A stretch of 64,000 nucleotides of DNA from Modestobacter versicolor (GCF_014195485.1 NZ_JACIBU010000001.1:2852001-2916000); one strand, 5' to 3'. Counted from the stretch's first letter, positions 45,780 to 54,428 are shown. Notes: generated by a model from the letters alone, not told the origin. Translations and numbers: made by a program.

Positions 45780-48766
45780 TCCGGCGCGCGCGGGGTTCCG
45801 GTGAACCGCCCGCGCTGCTCCGGCGTGCCAGCCCCCCGGTGCGTGACACGTCCGCGCCCACGGGGCAGAGTGCCCTCGTGCCACCCGGGGTCCTGCACCA
45901 GCAGGTGAGCTCCGCCCTGGCGAACTGGCAGCTCGACGCCGCCGAGGCGCTGCTCCAGCAGATCGACGGCGACCTGCCGGCGACCCCGCAGGCCGAGCGC
46001 GGCCCCGCCCCGCTCACCTCCCTCGCCCGGGCCTGGGCCGACACGCTCCGCGCGGAGCTGCTCGTCCGCCGGCTGCGGCTGGCCGGCTACTCCCTGCTCG
46101 GCGACCCGCTCGTCGAGGGAGGTCCGGAGCAGGACGGCCCGCTGGACCTCAACCCGGCACCCCGCACCGGCGAGGACCCGAGCGGCACGGGCGCCCCCGT
46201 GGACCGCGACTCGCGCACCCGGTCGGCCACCCACGCCGCGCACGCGATCGCCCTGGTCCGCTCGGCGCGGGCGGCCTTCGACGCCCAGGACGACGACCTG
46301 CAGCGCGCCGCCGGGCTGGCCCGGCACGCCCGGATCGAGCTGCTCTCCCGGCGGGTCGACGCGGCGATGGACGAGGCGGTCGAGGCGGCCAGCCTGCTGG
46401 ACCCGGGTCTCCCGCCCAGCCCGCTGCTGGTGCACACGCTGAGCTCGCTGGCCGCCGTCCTCGCCGACCTGGAGCTCATGCCGCTCGCGCTGGACTACCA
46501 GCAGCGGGCCGCGGACGCCGCCGAGCACCTGGCCGGCGTCCCGGGCGAGCGGGCCACCGACGTCGACCGCGACGCCGCGCGCCGGCTCGCCGCCGAGGCC
46601 GGCACCCGGCTGGCCGCGCTCTGCGCCGAGCTGGGCGAGGGCCTGCTCGACGACGGCAGCGTCGAGGCCGCCGCACCGCACTTCGCGCAGGCCCGCGAGC
46701 TCTCCGAGCGCGCGCTGGACCAGCTGCCGGCCGGCGACCGCGGCGTGCTCGACGCCCAGGTGGTGCGCGGCTGGTCGCTGGTCGGGGCCGGGCAGCACGC
46801 CCCCGCGGCCGCCCTGCTCCGCAGCGTGGTCGCCGCCCCCGCCGCCGCCGACGACCGCGCCCTCCTCGCCTCGGCCGAGCTCGGCCTGGGCCGCGCGCTG
46901 CGCCGCTCCGGCGAGCCCCGCGCCGCCGACGACCACCTGGCCGCCGGGCTGGCGCTGGCCACCGAGCACGGCCTCTCCCGGCTGCGCCGGGCCGCCCTGC
47001 GCGAGCTCTGCACGCTGCACGCCGAGCTGGACGACGCCGCCCGCGCGCTGCCGTACCTGCAGGCCTACCTGGCCGACGAGCTGGACCGGGTCGACGAGCG
47101 GCGCACCCGCTGGGTCGAGCTGTTCGGCCGGCGCAAGAGCCTGCTGGAGACCGAGCGGGCCGCCGGGCAGCTGCGCCGGCAGGCCTACGAGGACCCGCTC
47201 ACCCACCTGCCCAACCGCCGCTACGCCGAGGCGCGCCTGGACGGGCTGCTGTCCGCGGGCGCGGTGCCGGCGCTGGCGGTGGTCGACATCGACCGGTTCA
47301 AGGCGATCAACGACGCCGCCGGGCACCCCGGTGGCGACGCCGTGCTGCGCGCCGTCGGGCAGCTGCTGGTCGACGGCTGCCGGGACACCGACGAGGTGTG
47401 CCGCTGGGCCGGCGACGAGTTCGTCATCCTGCTGCCGGACACCACCGCCGAGCAGGCCGAGCGGGCGATGGAGCGGATCCGCCGCTCGATCTCCGCCCAC
47501 GACTGGTCTGCGCTCGGCGTCGAGGTGCCGGTGCGGATCAGCGTCGGCATCGCCCAGGCCGCCCGGGGCGACGACCGGCGCACGCTGTTCGCCGCCGCCG
47601 ACGGCGTCCTGTACGACGCCAAGCGGGCCGGCCGCGACCGGGTCGTGCGGCTGTCCGGCGTGACCCAGACCCGGGACGCCGACCCGGTCGACGGCGAGGC
47701 GCTCGACACGACCTCCGCCGAGGTCCCGGAGCCGACCTCCCCGGCGTTTATGGTCGGCGGCGTGAGCCCCTCCCCGCTGGACGACCTGCCCGACGACCAG
47801 CGCGACGCCGACCCGGCCGACGCCGCCGGCGGCTTCGCCGGCCTGCTGGTGGAGCCCGCCGAGGAGCCGGCCGACGAGCCCGCGCCCGAGCCCGTCGTCG
47901 AGGCCGTCCTGCCGGACGAGGACGAGGACCCCGACGAAGGCCCCGCCCCGGCCTACTCGCGCAGCCCGCTCGACGAGCTGTTCGGCGGCCCGGTGCGCCG
48001 GCCCAGCGGTCGCCGGATCGGACCGGCCCAGCCGGCTCCCGAGCCGATCGCGCCGCCCGCTCCCCCGGTCGCCCCGCCCGTCGCACCGGCGGCCACGATC
48101 AGCACCCCCGTCACCGGCACCCCGGTGCCCCGGGAGCCCGTGCTCGCCACCGGTCCTGACGTCATCTGGGGCACCGGCCGCAGCACCGAGCAGGTGCTCG
48201 CGCTGGTCCGCGAGGCGCGGCGCGAGCACCCCGACCACCCGGCGGTCGTCGTCCGGGCCAGCGCGGACACCCTGGTCGCCCTGGCCAGCGAGCACGACGC
48301 GTACACGACGATGGACCACGCGGCGATGTCCGCGGCGGTCGGTCCGATCCCCGAGCCGGTCGGCCGGGTGGGGGTGCTCTGCGCCAGCAGCGGCGACACC
48401 CCGATCGCCGCCGAGGCCGCGTTCGTCGCCCGGGTCGCCGGCACCGAGGTGGTCCGCGTCGACGACGTCGGGGGCAGCCGCATCCGCCCGCTGATCACCG
48501 ACCGCTCGCTGCTCACCGACGTCGACTGCCTGGTCGTCGTCGCCGGCCTGGACGCCGCGCTGGCCAGCGTGGTGAGCGGGCTGACCGAGGTGCCGGTGGT
48601 CGCCGTCCCGACCTCGGCCGGGCAGGGCGCCAGCTCCTTCGGCGGGTTCAGCGCGCTGCTCACCATGCTGAACTCGGCCGCCCCGGGGGTCGTGGTCAGC
48701 AACATCGACAACGGCTGGTCGGCCGGCGTCTTCGCCGCCCGGATCGCCCGCCGCACCGCACGCTGA
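45773..48766 (+). CDS. diguanylate cyclase fused to a LarB-like (PurE-fold) domain
   Basis: One uninterrupted 997-residue frame. Residues ~35-440 are TPR-like helices; the GGDEF domain (~455-630) has YEDPLTHLPNRR, VDIDRFKAIND, active site AGDEF at 546-550 and I-site RDTD at 537-540. A ~160-residue acidic Pro/Ala-rich linker leads to a LarB-like domain (~794-995): DVIWGTGRSTEQV, VAVPTSAGQGAS, LLTMLNSAAPGVVV and NIDNGW match LarB of nickel-pincer cofactor synthesis. Where LarB has its reactive Cys (NSCA) this protein has Ala969, and where LarB has Glu (GMEGAL) it has Asp927, so LarB catalysis is doubtful. larC lies 1.9 kb downstream. A separate start within the linker (GTG at about 47763, 7 nt after TATGGT) cannot be excluded. 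Confidence 0.85.
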   Translation: MSLRRARGSGEPPALLRRASPPVRDTSAPTGQSALVPPGVLHQQVSSALANWQLDAAEALLQQIDGDLPATPQAERGPAPLTSLARAWADTLRAELLVRRLRLAGYSLLGDPLVEGGPEQDGPLDLNPAPRTGEDPSGTGAPVDRDSRTRSATHAAHAIALVRSARAAFDAQDDDLQRAAGLARHARIELLSRRVDAAMDEAVEAASLLDPGLPPSPLLVHTLSSLAAVLADLELMPLALDYQQRAADAAEHLAGVPGERATDVDRDAARRLAAEAGTRLAALCAELGEGLLDDGSVEAAAPHFAQARELSERALDQLPAGDRGVLDAQVVRGWSLVGAGQHAPAAALLRSVVAAPAAADDRALLASAELGLGRALRRSGEPRAADDHLAAGLALATEHGLSRLRRAALRELCTLHAELDDAARALPYLQAYLADELDRVDERRTRWVELFGRRKSLLETERAAGQLRRQAYEDPLTHLPNRRYAEARLDGLLSAGAVPALAVVDIDRFKAINDAAGHPGGDAVLRAVGQLLVDGCRDTDEVCRWAGDEFVILLPDTTAEQAERAMERIRRSISAHDWSALGVEVPVRISVGIAQAARGDDRRTLFAAADGVLYDAKRAGRDRVVRLSGVTQTRDADPVDGEALDTTSAEVPEPTSPAFMVGGVSPSPLDDLPDDQRDADPADAAGGFAGLLVEPAEEPADEPAPEPVVEAVLPDEDEDPDEGPAPAYSRSPLDELFGGPVRRPSGRRIGPAQPAPEPIAPPAPPVAPPVAPAATISTPVTGTPVPREPVLATGPDVIWGTGRSTEQVLALVREARREHPDHPAVVVRASADTLVALASEHDAYTTMDHAAMSAAVGPIPEPVGRVGVLCASSGDTPIAAEAAFVARVAGTEVVRVDDVGGSRIRPLITDRSLLTDVDCLVVVAGLDAALASVVSGLTEVPVVAVPTSAGQGASSFGGFSALLTMLNSAAPGVVVSNIDNGWSAGVFAARIARRTAR

Positions 48767-48797
48767 CGCCGCGCGACCTGCAGCCCACGGGGCCGGC

Positions 48798-49556
48798 CTA
48801 CAGGTTGTAGCCGCCGGAGACCTCGATGTCCTGGGCGGTGATCCAGCCGGCCTCGTCGGAGAGCAGGAAGGCGATCACCTGGCCGATGTCGTCGGGCTCC
48901 CCGACACGGCCCAGCGCCGTCCTCGCGGCCAGCGGCGCGATCACCTCGGGGTGCTTGGTGAAGGCGTCGTCACCCAGCCGGGTGCGGGTGGAGCCGGGCG
49001 AGACGGAGTTGACCCGGATGCCGCGCACGCTGAGCTCCTTGGCCAGGTACCGGGTGAGCACCACCAGACCGCCCTTCAGCGTCCCGTAGGCCGAGAAGCC
49101 GGGCTCCATCCCGGAGAACAGCGCCGCGTTGCTCGTAGTGCTGACGATCGCCCCGCCGTCGGCGAGCAGCGGCAGCAGCGCCTGGGTGAGGAAGTACGGC
49201 CCGCGCAGCACCACCCGCTCGATCTCGTCGAACACCTCCTCGGTGGTGTCGGCGTACATCGCCATCCGGGCGATGCCGGCGTTGTTCACCAGCCCGGTGA
49301 TCTGCTCGGCCTGCCAGGTGTCGGCGAGGACACCGCGCAGCTCGTCCCGGAAGGCCGGGAAGGTCTCGCTGCGACCGACGTCCAGCGGCAGTGCGACCGC
49401 GGTCCCGCCGAGTGCCTGGATCCGGGCCACGGTCTCGTGGGCACCGTCCGCGTTCGCGTTGTAGGTCAGGACGACGCCCTGACCGCGGGCGGCGAGCTGG
49501 ACGGCGGCGCTCTGGCCGATGCCGGAGCTGGCACCGGTGACGACGGCGATGTTCAC
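48798..49556 (-). CDS. short-chain dehydrogenase/reductase
   Basis: A 252-residue classical SDR: VTGASSGIGQSAA, LVNNAGIARMA, catalytic Ser in VSTTSNAAL and YGTLK (Tyr and Lys), C-terminal DIEVSGGYNL. Substrate unknown. It is divergent from an AraC-type regulator, the usual arrangement for a regulator and its target gene. It interrupts the LarB-like/larC neighbourhood on the opposite strand. Confidence 0.92.
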   Translation of the reverse strand: MNIAVVTGASSGIGQSAAVQLAARGQGVVLTYNANADGAHETVARIQALGGTAVALPLDVGRSETFPAFRDELRGVLADTWQAEQITGLVNNAGIARMAMYADTTEEVFDEIERVVLRGPYFLTQALLPLLADGGAIVSTTSNAALFSGMEPGFSAYGTLKGGLVVLTRYLAKELSVRGIRVNSVSPGSTRTRLGDDAFTKHPEVIAPLAARTALGRVGEPDDIGQVIAFLLSDEAGWITAQDIEVSGGYNL

Positions 49557-49602
49557 GGGGTCTCCTCGGGGTGGCGGGGCGCGGCGACCGGTGGGCCCGG
49601 AG

Positions 49603-49687
49603 TGCCTGATCGCGCCCTCGCTGCCACCGAGCCAACCAGCGGGCGCAGGCTCAACCGAGCCCGTTCCTGGCCCGCTCTTGCCTGATC
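49603..49687. promoter_or_regulatory. direct repeats TGCCTGATC in the SDR/araC divergent promoter
   Basis: TGCCTGATC occurs at 49603-49611 and 49679-49687, 76 bp apart, in the 180-bp gap between the SDR and the AraC-type gene. Direct repeats in such gaps are typical AraC-family sites. No other feature was seen in the gap. Confidence 0.35.
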
Positions 49688-49735
49688 CTGCTCGGGGTCG
49701 CCGCCACCTCCCTCCCAGGGTGGTTGACTCACCGC

Positions 49736-50620
49736 GTGCTCCTGGACGAGTTGCGCACCCTGGTCACCCGGTACGCCCGCGACGGGGCGACCGCGGCGCT
49801 GGACGGCGTCCTGGTCTCCGCCGTGACCGAGCCGGGCCCACCGACCGTGTCCTCGACCTGCACGGTCATGGCGCTGATCGCCCAGGGTGCCAAGACGCTG
49901 GTGCTCGGCGACCGGGTGCACGAGTACCGGGCCGGGCAGTACCTGGTGGCCTCGCTGGACCTGCCGGTCACCGGCCAGTTCACCGCGGCGAGCCCGGCGG
50001 CCCCTGCACTCGGGGTCGGGCTGGCCCTCCGGCCGGAGGTGATCGCCGAGCTGCTGCTGCACCCCGCGGCCGGCCGGCTCCCGCGCACCGCTGCCGCCCC
50101 GCCTGCCGTCGCGGTCAGCGACGCCTCCCGCGAGCTGCTGGACGCCGTCGTGCGGATGCTGCGGCTGCTCGACCGCCCGCGCGACCTGCCGGTGCTCGCG
50201 CCGATGATCGAGCGGGAGGTGCTGTGGTTGCTGATGAGCGGCGAGCAGGGCGCCACGGTGCGCCAGCTGGGCCTGGCCGACAGCAGCCTGAGCCGGGTGG
50301 GCACCGCCGTCCGCTGGATCCGCGACCACCACGCCGAGCCGATCCGGGTGGAGGACCTCGCGTCGATGACGCACCTGAGCCCCTCGGCGTTCCACCGCAG
50401 CTTCCAGGCGGTGACCGCGATGAGCCCCATCCAGTTCCAGAAGCAGATCCGGCTGCAGGAGGCCCGGATGCTGCTGATGGCCCGGCCGGGCGACGTCGCC
50501 GGGGCCGGGCACGCGGTGGGCTACGAGAGCGCCTCCCAGTTCAGCCGTGAGTACCGCCGCCAGTTCGGCACCTCCCCCGGCCGGGACGCCGCGCGGCTGC
50601 GGGAGATGATCGCCCGGTGA
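49736..50620 (+). CDS. AraC-family regulator (AraC_N type)
   Basis: A ~294-residue regulator. The N-terminal ~170 residues are the AraC_N cupin-like domain (VMALIAQGAKTLVLGDRV, YLVASLDLPVTG). The C-terminal half has two HTH units: PIRVEDLASMTHLSPSAFHR and VAGAGHAVGYESASQFSREY. The layout matches YqhC-like regulators that respond to aldehydes. GTG 49736 fits the family start (MLLDELRTLV); TTG 49724 is possible. Its stop overlaps the larC start (GTGA), so larC may be cotranscribed with it. Confidence 0.87.
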   Translation: MLLDELRTLVTRYARDGATAALDGVLVSAVTEPGPPTVSSTCTVMALIAQGAKTLVLGDRVHEYRAGQYLVASLDLPVTGQFTAASPAAPALGVGLALRPEVIAELLLHPAAGRLPRTAAAPPAVAVSDASRELLDAVVRMLRLLDRPRDLPVLAPMIEREVLWLLMSGEQGATVRQLGLADSSLSRVGTAVRWIRDHHAEPIRVEDLASMTHLSPSAFHRSFQAVTAMSPIQFQKQIRLQEARMLLMARPGDVAGAGHAVGYESASQFSREYRRQFGTSPGRDAARLREMIAR

Positions 50621-51822
50621 CGATCGGGTGGCTGGACCTCGCGGCCGGGGCCAGCGGCGACATGCTGCTCGGCGCGCTGGTCGACGCCGGGGTGCCGCTG
50701 GAGGTGCTGGCCGGCGCGGTGTCCGCGCTGCCGGTGGAGGCGGTCACCCTCTCCACCGAGGCGGTCACCCGGCACGGGCTGGGGGCCACCCGGGTGCACG
50801 TGCACGCACCGCCCAGCGAGGTGCACCGCACCTGGTCCGACGTCCGCGCCCTGCTGGCCACGGCGGCGCTGCCCGGCGCCGTCCGGGACGGTGCGCTGGC
50901 GGTCTTCGAGCGGCTGGCGGTCGCCGAGGGCCGGGTGCACCGGGTGCCCGCCGACGAGGTCCACTTCCACGAGGTGGGTGCGCTGGACGCCCTCGCCGAC
51001 GTGGTGGGCGTCGTCGCCGGCTTCGAGCACCTCGGGCTGGAGCGGCTCAGCGCCTCCCCGGTCGCCCTGGGCAGCGGTTCCGCCCGCGGGGCCCACGGCG
51101 TCGTCCCGGTGCCCGGGCCCGCCGTGCTCGAGCTGCTGGCCGGCGTCCCCGTCCTCGCCGGGCCGGTGCCCGCCGAGACCTGCACCCCGACCGGCGCCGC
51201 CCTGCTGGCCGCCCGCGTGCAGGAGTGGACGACGCTGCCGCCGATGCGGGTGCGCCGGGTCGGCAGCGGCGCGGGCGGGCGCGACCCGGTCGAGCTGCCC
51301 AACGTCGTCCGGCTGGTGCTCGGCGACCCGGTCGAGGTGGACCCGGCGGCCGGGCTGCTGCTGGAGACCAACGTCGACGACCTCGACCCGCGGCTGTGGC
51401 CCGGCGTGCTCGGCGAGCTGCTCGCCGCCGGGGCGTCGGACGCCTGGCTGACGCCGGTCCTGATGAAGAAGGGCCGGCCCGCGCACACCCTGTCGGTGCT
51501 GTGCTCCCCCGCGTCCCGGGCCGCCGTGCAGGCGGTCGTGGTGTCGGCGACGTCCACGATCGGCATGCGGGTGCAGCCGGTGCAGAAGGTCGCCCTCGAC
51601 CGCACGCAGGGCAGCGTCGAGGTGCTGGGCGGCCGGGTCGGGGTGAAGGTGGCCAGCTCCGGCGGGCAGGTGGTGAACGTCAGCGTCGAGTTCGAGGACG
51701 TCGCGGCGCTGGCCCGGTCGCTGGGGCTGCCGGTCAAGGAGGTGCTGCGCGCCGCCACGGCCGCGGCGCACCGGGAGCACCCGGGGGCGTCGGCTACCCT
51801 GGCCCCCGTAGAAGGGGAGTAG
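50617..51822 (+). CDS. larC: nickel-pincer cofactor biosynthesis protein LarC
   Basis: A 401-residue LarC/DUF111 protein in a single frame, without the programmed frameshift known from Lactobacillus. Conserved segments: LDLAAGASGDMLLGAL, VHFHEVGALDALADVVG, ETCTPTGAALLA, LLETNVDDLDP, LMKKGRPAHTL. LarC inserts nickel into the pyridinium dithioacid mononucleotide in a CTP-dependent step, giving the cofactor of lactate racemase-family enzymes. larE and larA are not in the window; the only LarB-like sequence is the degenerate fused domain upstream. Its stop codon lies within the 5' end of the riboswitch. Confidence 0.92.
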   Translation: MTIGWLDLAAGASGDMLLGALVDAGVPLEVLAGAVSALPVEAVTLSTEAVTRHGLGATRVHVHAPPSEVHRTWSDVRALLATAALPGAVRDGALAVFERLAVAEGRVHRVPADEVHFHEVGALDALADVVGVVAGFEHLGLERLSASPVALGSGSARGAHGVVPVPGPAVLELLAGVPVLAGPVPAETCTPTGAALLAARVQEWTTLPPMRVRRVGSGAGGRDPVELPNVVRLVLGDPVEVDPAAGLLLETNVDDLDPRLWPGVLGELLAAGASDAWLTPVLMKKGRPAHTLSVLCSPASRAAVQAVVVSATSTIGMRVQPVQKVALDRTQGSVEVLGGRVGVKVASSGGQVVNVSVEFEDVAALARSLGLPVKEVLRAATAAAHREHPGASATLAPVEGE

Positions 51823-51904
51823 CCCCCCGACCGCTGGTCGACATGCTGGCGCGCTCGCGCGCCCGGTCAGCGGGCCCGCGTCGCCGCGGGTGGGCGAGAC
51901 CTTC
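51795..51904 (+). ncRNA. yybP-ykoY manganese riboswitch with its promoter
   Basis: The class signature is present: AAGGGGAGTAGCC at 51812-51824 and CGAGACCTTC at 51895-51904, closing a P1 helix of GAAGG (51811-51815) with CCTTC (51900-51904). The intervening GC-rich sequence can form the two side arms. TACCCT at 51795-51800 is a likely -10 box placing the start near 51807. The downstream gene is a TMEM165/UPF0016 cation transporter, a standard target of this riboswitch. Mn2+ binding is expected to raise transporter expression. The larC stop (TAG, 51820-51822) is within the conserved 5' box. Confidence 0.85.
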
Positions 51905-51987
51905 CGCCCAGCAGTCCACCCGATGGTGCGCTGCCGGTCGGAGGCGTCTGCACACCCGGCCGGTCGCGCGAGCGAGAAAGAGAAACC

Positions 51988-52584
51988 GTGGTCCTCTCCG
52001 TCGTCCTGGCCGCCTTCGTGCTGATCCTCCCCGTGGAGCTGCCGGACAAGACCCTCTTCGCGACCCTGGTGCTGGCCACCCGGTTCCCGCCGCTGCCGGT
52101 GTTCGTCGGCGTCGGCGCGGCGTTCGGCCTGCAGGTGGCGATCGCGGTCACCGCCGGCTCGCTGCTGTCGCTGCTGCCCGAGGCGGTGGTCAGCGCGGTG
52201 GTGGCGGTGCTGTTCCTGGCCGGCGCCGTCCTGCTGTGGCGGGAGGCCCGCAAGGGAGCCGAGGACGACGAGGCGGCGGCGGCCAAGCGGGAGAACACCT
52301 CCTTCGTCCGGGCTGCGGCGATCTCGTTCGGCGTGCTGTTCGCCGCCGAGTGGGGCGACCTCTCCCAGCTGGCCACCGCCGGCCTGGCCGCCCGCTACGC
52401 CGAGCCGCTGTCGGTCTTCGTCGGCGCCTGGGCGGCGCTGCTGGTCATCTCCGGCCTCGCCGCCTTCCTCGGCCGCAAGCTGGCCGACCGGCTGCCGATC
52501 GCGCTGCTGCACCGGATCGCCGCCGGGCTGTTCCTGGTCTTCGCCGTCGTGGCGGTCGTGGAGACCGTCCGCGCGCTGACCTGA
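51988..52584 (+). CDS. UPF0016/TMEM165-GDT1 family Mn2+ transporter
   Basis: A 198-residue membrane protein with about six helices in two repeats. The family motif E-x-G-D-K/R-T/S appears as ELPDKT at 17-22 (Pro replaces Gly) and EWGDLS at 121-126 in the second repeat. Bacterial members export Mn2+. GTG 51988 follows a purine-rich GAGAAAGAGAAA. Control by the yybP-ykoY riboswitch supports a manganese role. Confidence 0.9.
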   Translation: MVLSVVLAAFVLILPVELPDKTLFATLVLATRFPPLPVFVGVGAAFGLQVAIAVTAGSLLSLLPEAVVSAVVAVLFLAGAVLLWREARKGAEDDEAAAAKRENTSFVRAAAISFGVLFAAEWGDLSQLATAGLAARYAEPLSVFVGAWAALLVISGLAAFLGRKLADRLPIALLHRIAAGLFLVFAVVAVVETVRALT

Positions 52585-52684
52585 CCGCCGCCCCCCGTTC
52601 GGGGCAGGCCGCTCAAGCCGCCGCCCCGCGGTGCCGACTCCCTTCCCACGGCCGGGAGTCGGCCAGAGCGGGAGCGGAGAGGTC

Positions 52685-53272
52685 ATGGACACGATCAGGC
52701 TCGAGGAGTCGCAGGACGTCTTGGTGCAGACGGCGGCGGTCATCGCCGCCCAGCGTCAGTTCGCGCAGCGGCTGCGGCAGCGGACCGTCCCCGACCCGCT
52801 GACCGGTCTGCCGGTGCGCAGCCTGCTCATCGACCGGCTCGAGCTCGCCCTCGCGGCGGCCGGCCCGGACAGCGGCCGGCTCGCCGTCGTCTGCTGCAAC
52901 CTCGACGGCATCACCACGCTGGAGGAGCTGCACGGCGTCGCCGTCGCCGACTCGGCCCGCGCCGAGGCTGCCGGCCGGCTGGTCACCGCGGTGCGCCAGG
53001 GCGACGTCGTCGCCCGGATCAGCGCCCAGACCTTCGTCCTGCTGTGCCCCGGCATCCACTCGGTCGAGGACGCCCAGGGCATCGCCCAGCGGATCGACGC
53101 GGCGTTCGACGAGCCGCTGCACCCCCGTCCCGACGTCGACCACAAGGTCCGGCTCAGCGCCGGGGTGGCCCTGTCCGGGCGCGCCTCGACCCCCGAGTCG
53201 CTCATCGCGTCGGCCAACGAGGCGATGACCCAGATCCGGCACGAGCGCCAGGGCAGCGGCCGGCACGGCTGA
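52685..53272 (+). CDS. degenerate GGDEF-domain protein with intact I-site
   Basis: A 195-residue single-domain GGDEF-fold protein. VPDPLTGLPVRSLLIDRLE and VVCCNLDGITTLEELHG follow the fold, but the active-site loop reads SAQTF (113-117) instead of GGDEF, so cyclase activity is lost. The I-site RxxD is kept as RQGD at 104-107, exactly five residues upstream. That pattern is known in c-di-GMP receptors that use an inactive GGDEF domain. It may read out the c-di-GMP made by the two upstream cyclases. ATG 52685 has GGAGAGG upstream. Confidence 0.82.
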   Translation: MDTIRLEESQDVLVQTAAVIAAQRQFAQRLRQRTVPDPLTGLPVRSLLIDRLELALAAAGPDSGRLAVVCCNLDGITTLEELHGVAVADSARAEAAGRLVTAVRQGDVVARISAQTFVLLCPGIHSVEDAQGIAQRIDAAFDEPLHPRPDVDHKVRLSAGVALSGRASTPESLIASANEAMTQIRHERQGSGRHG

Positions 53273-53278
53273 GCCCGT

Positions 53279-54166
53279 TCAGCCCAGGGTCGGCAGCCAG
53301 TCCGCCAGGGCGCGGCCGATCTCGTCGGGCGCGTCCTCCGGCACGAAGTGCGCCGCCGGCACCGTGACCTCGGTGAGGGCCGGCCAGCGGCGCACCACGT
53401 TCCGCTGCCGACCGACCAGGATCGACCCGGGGTCGGCGTTCACGAACAGCTTCGGCACCGGCGAGTGCGCCAGCCACTGGCCGTAGCGGTCGACGACGTC
53501 GTGCACGTCCGGCGGCACGTGCTCCAGCGGGATCTGCCGGGGCCACTCCAGGGTGGGCCAGCGGTCCTCCCGCTCGCGGAACGGCGCCCGGTACCGCTCG
53601 TGCGCCTCCGCGGACAGCCCGCGCAGCACCGACGCCGGCAGCACCTTCTCGACGAACACGTTCTCGTCGAGCACCTTGCGCTCGCCGTCCGGGCCGCGCA
53701 TGGCCTGGAACACCCGCTTGGCGTCCCGCGGCCAGTCGGCCCAGATCATCGGGGTGACGATCGCCTCCATGAAGGCGATGCCGCGCACCGCGCCCGGGTT
53801 GCGGGCCGCCCAGTCGAAGCCGAGGCCCGAGCCCCAGTCGTGCAGCACGAACGTGACCCGCCGGTCGGCCTCGACGTGCGCCAGGAACCGGGACAGGTAC
53901 CCGGCGTGGGTGGCGAAGGAGTACGTGCCGCGCTCGGCGCCTGGCAGCTTCGACGACTCCCCCATGCCGATCAGGTCCGGGGCGATGCACCGGCCGAGGT
54001 GCTGCACGTGCGGGATGACGTTGCGCCACAGGTAGGACGACGTCGGGTTGCCGTGCAGGAAGACGATCGGGTCGCCGGTGCCGACGTCGACGTAGGCCAT
54101 CTCCGCCTCGCCGATCCGCACGCGCGAGCGGGGGAAGGCATCGTCGGCGGGCACGGGGGAGGACAT
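53279..54166 (-). CDS. dhaA: haloalkane dehalogenase (HLD-II type)
   Basis: A 295-residue alpha/beta hydrolase. Nucleophile Asp110 and halide-binding Trp111 are in VLHDWGSG, the second halide ligand Asn40 in LHGNPTSSYLW, the catalytic acid Glu134 in FMEAIV (position typical of HLD-II) and His273 in AAHFVPED. It should hydrolyse haloalkanes to alcohol plus halide. No signal peptide. It converges on the degenerate GGDEF gene with 6 bp between the stops. Confidence 0.92.
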   Translation of the reverse strand: MSSPVPADDAFPRSRVRIGEAEMAYVDVGTGDPIVFLHGNPTSSYLWRNVIPHVQHLGRCIAPDLIGMGESSKLPGAERGTYSFATHAGYLSRFLAHVEADRRVTFVLHDWGSGLGFDWAARNPGAVRGIAFMEAIVTPMIWADWPRDAKRVFQAMRGPDGERKVLDENVFVEKVLPASVLRGLSAEAHERYRAPFREREDRWPTLEWPRQIPLEHVPPDVHDVVDRYGQWLAHSPVPKLFVNADPGSILVGRQRNVVRRWPALTEVTVPAAHFVPEDAPDEIGRALADWLPTLG

Positions 54167-54205
54167 GCCCGGGGAGTGCCCGGTCCGGTCGGCGTCCGAA
54201 ACGGC

Positions 54206-54236
54206 TTGACCCTGACGCGACGTCAGGCTGTTCCGT
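54206..54236 (+). promoter_or_regulatory. MerR/TipA-type operator-promoter upstream of the broken regulator
   Basis: TTGACC (54206-54211), a 19-bp spacer holding CTGACG-CGA-CGTCAG (54212-54226), and TTCCGT (54231-54236) at the -10 position. The 19-bp spacer with a dyad is the MerR-family layout, so the control region is intact although the gene is not. Confidence 0.65.
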
Positions 54237-54328
54237 GGACCTCGTCAGAGAGGAGGGGCGATGAGCTGGACGGTGGGTGAGCTGGCCCGGCTGGCCGGTG
54301 TCACGGTGCGCACGCTGCACCACTACTC

Positions 54329-54388
54329 GAAGGACCCCGCTGCCCCCCACCACTCGCAGGCTCGCGGCGGGCCCCTGCAGCGGGGCCG
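54329..54388. repeat. dispersed hairpin repeat, copy F (within the TipA-like gene)
   Basis: Outer arms GGACCCCGCTG and CAGCGGGGCC pair exactly. It begins directly after codon 23 of the MerR-like frame and faces copy G across a 40-nt spacer. Confidence 0.75.
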
Positions 54389-54428
54389 ACAAAGGGCGTG
54401 CCGCATCCGGGCGAGGCTGGTGTACTTG

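Noticed and set aside
47757-47768. An internal leaderless start for an independent larB (TATGGT, 7 nt, GTG).
   Set aside because: The spacing fits, but no -35 is visible and the reading frame continues from the GGDEF domain without a stop. Kept only as an alternative within the fusion entry.
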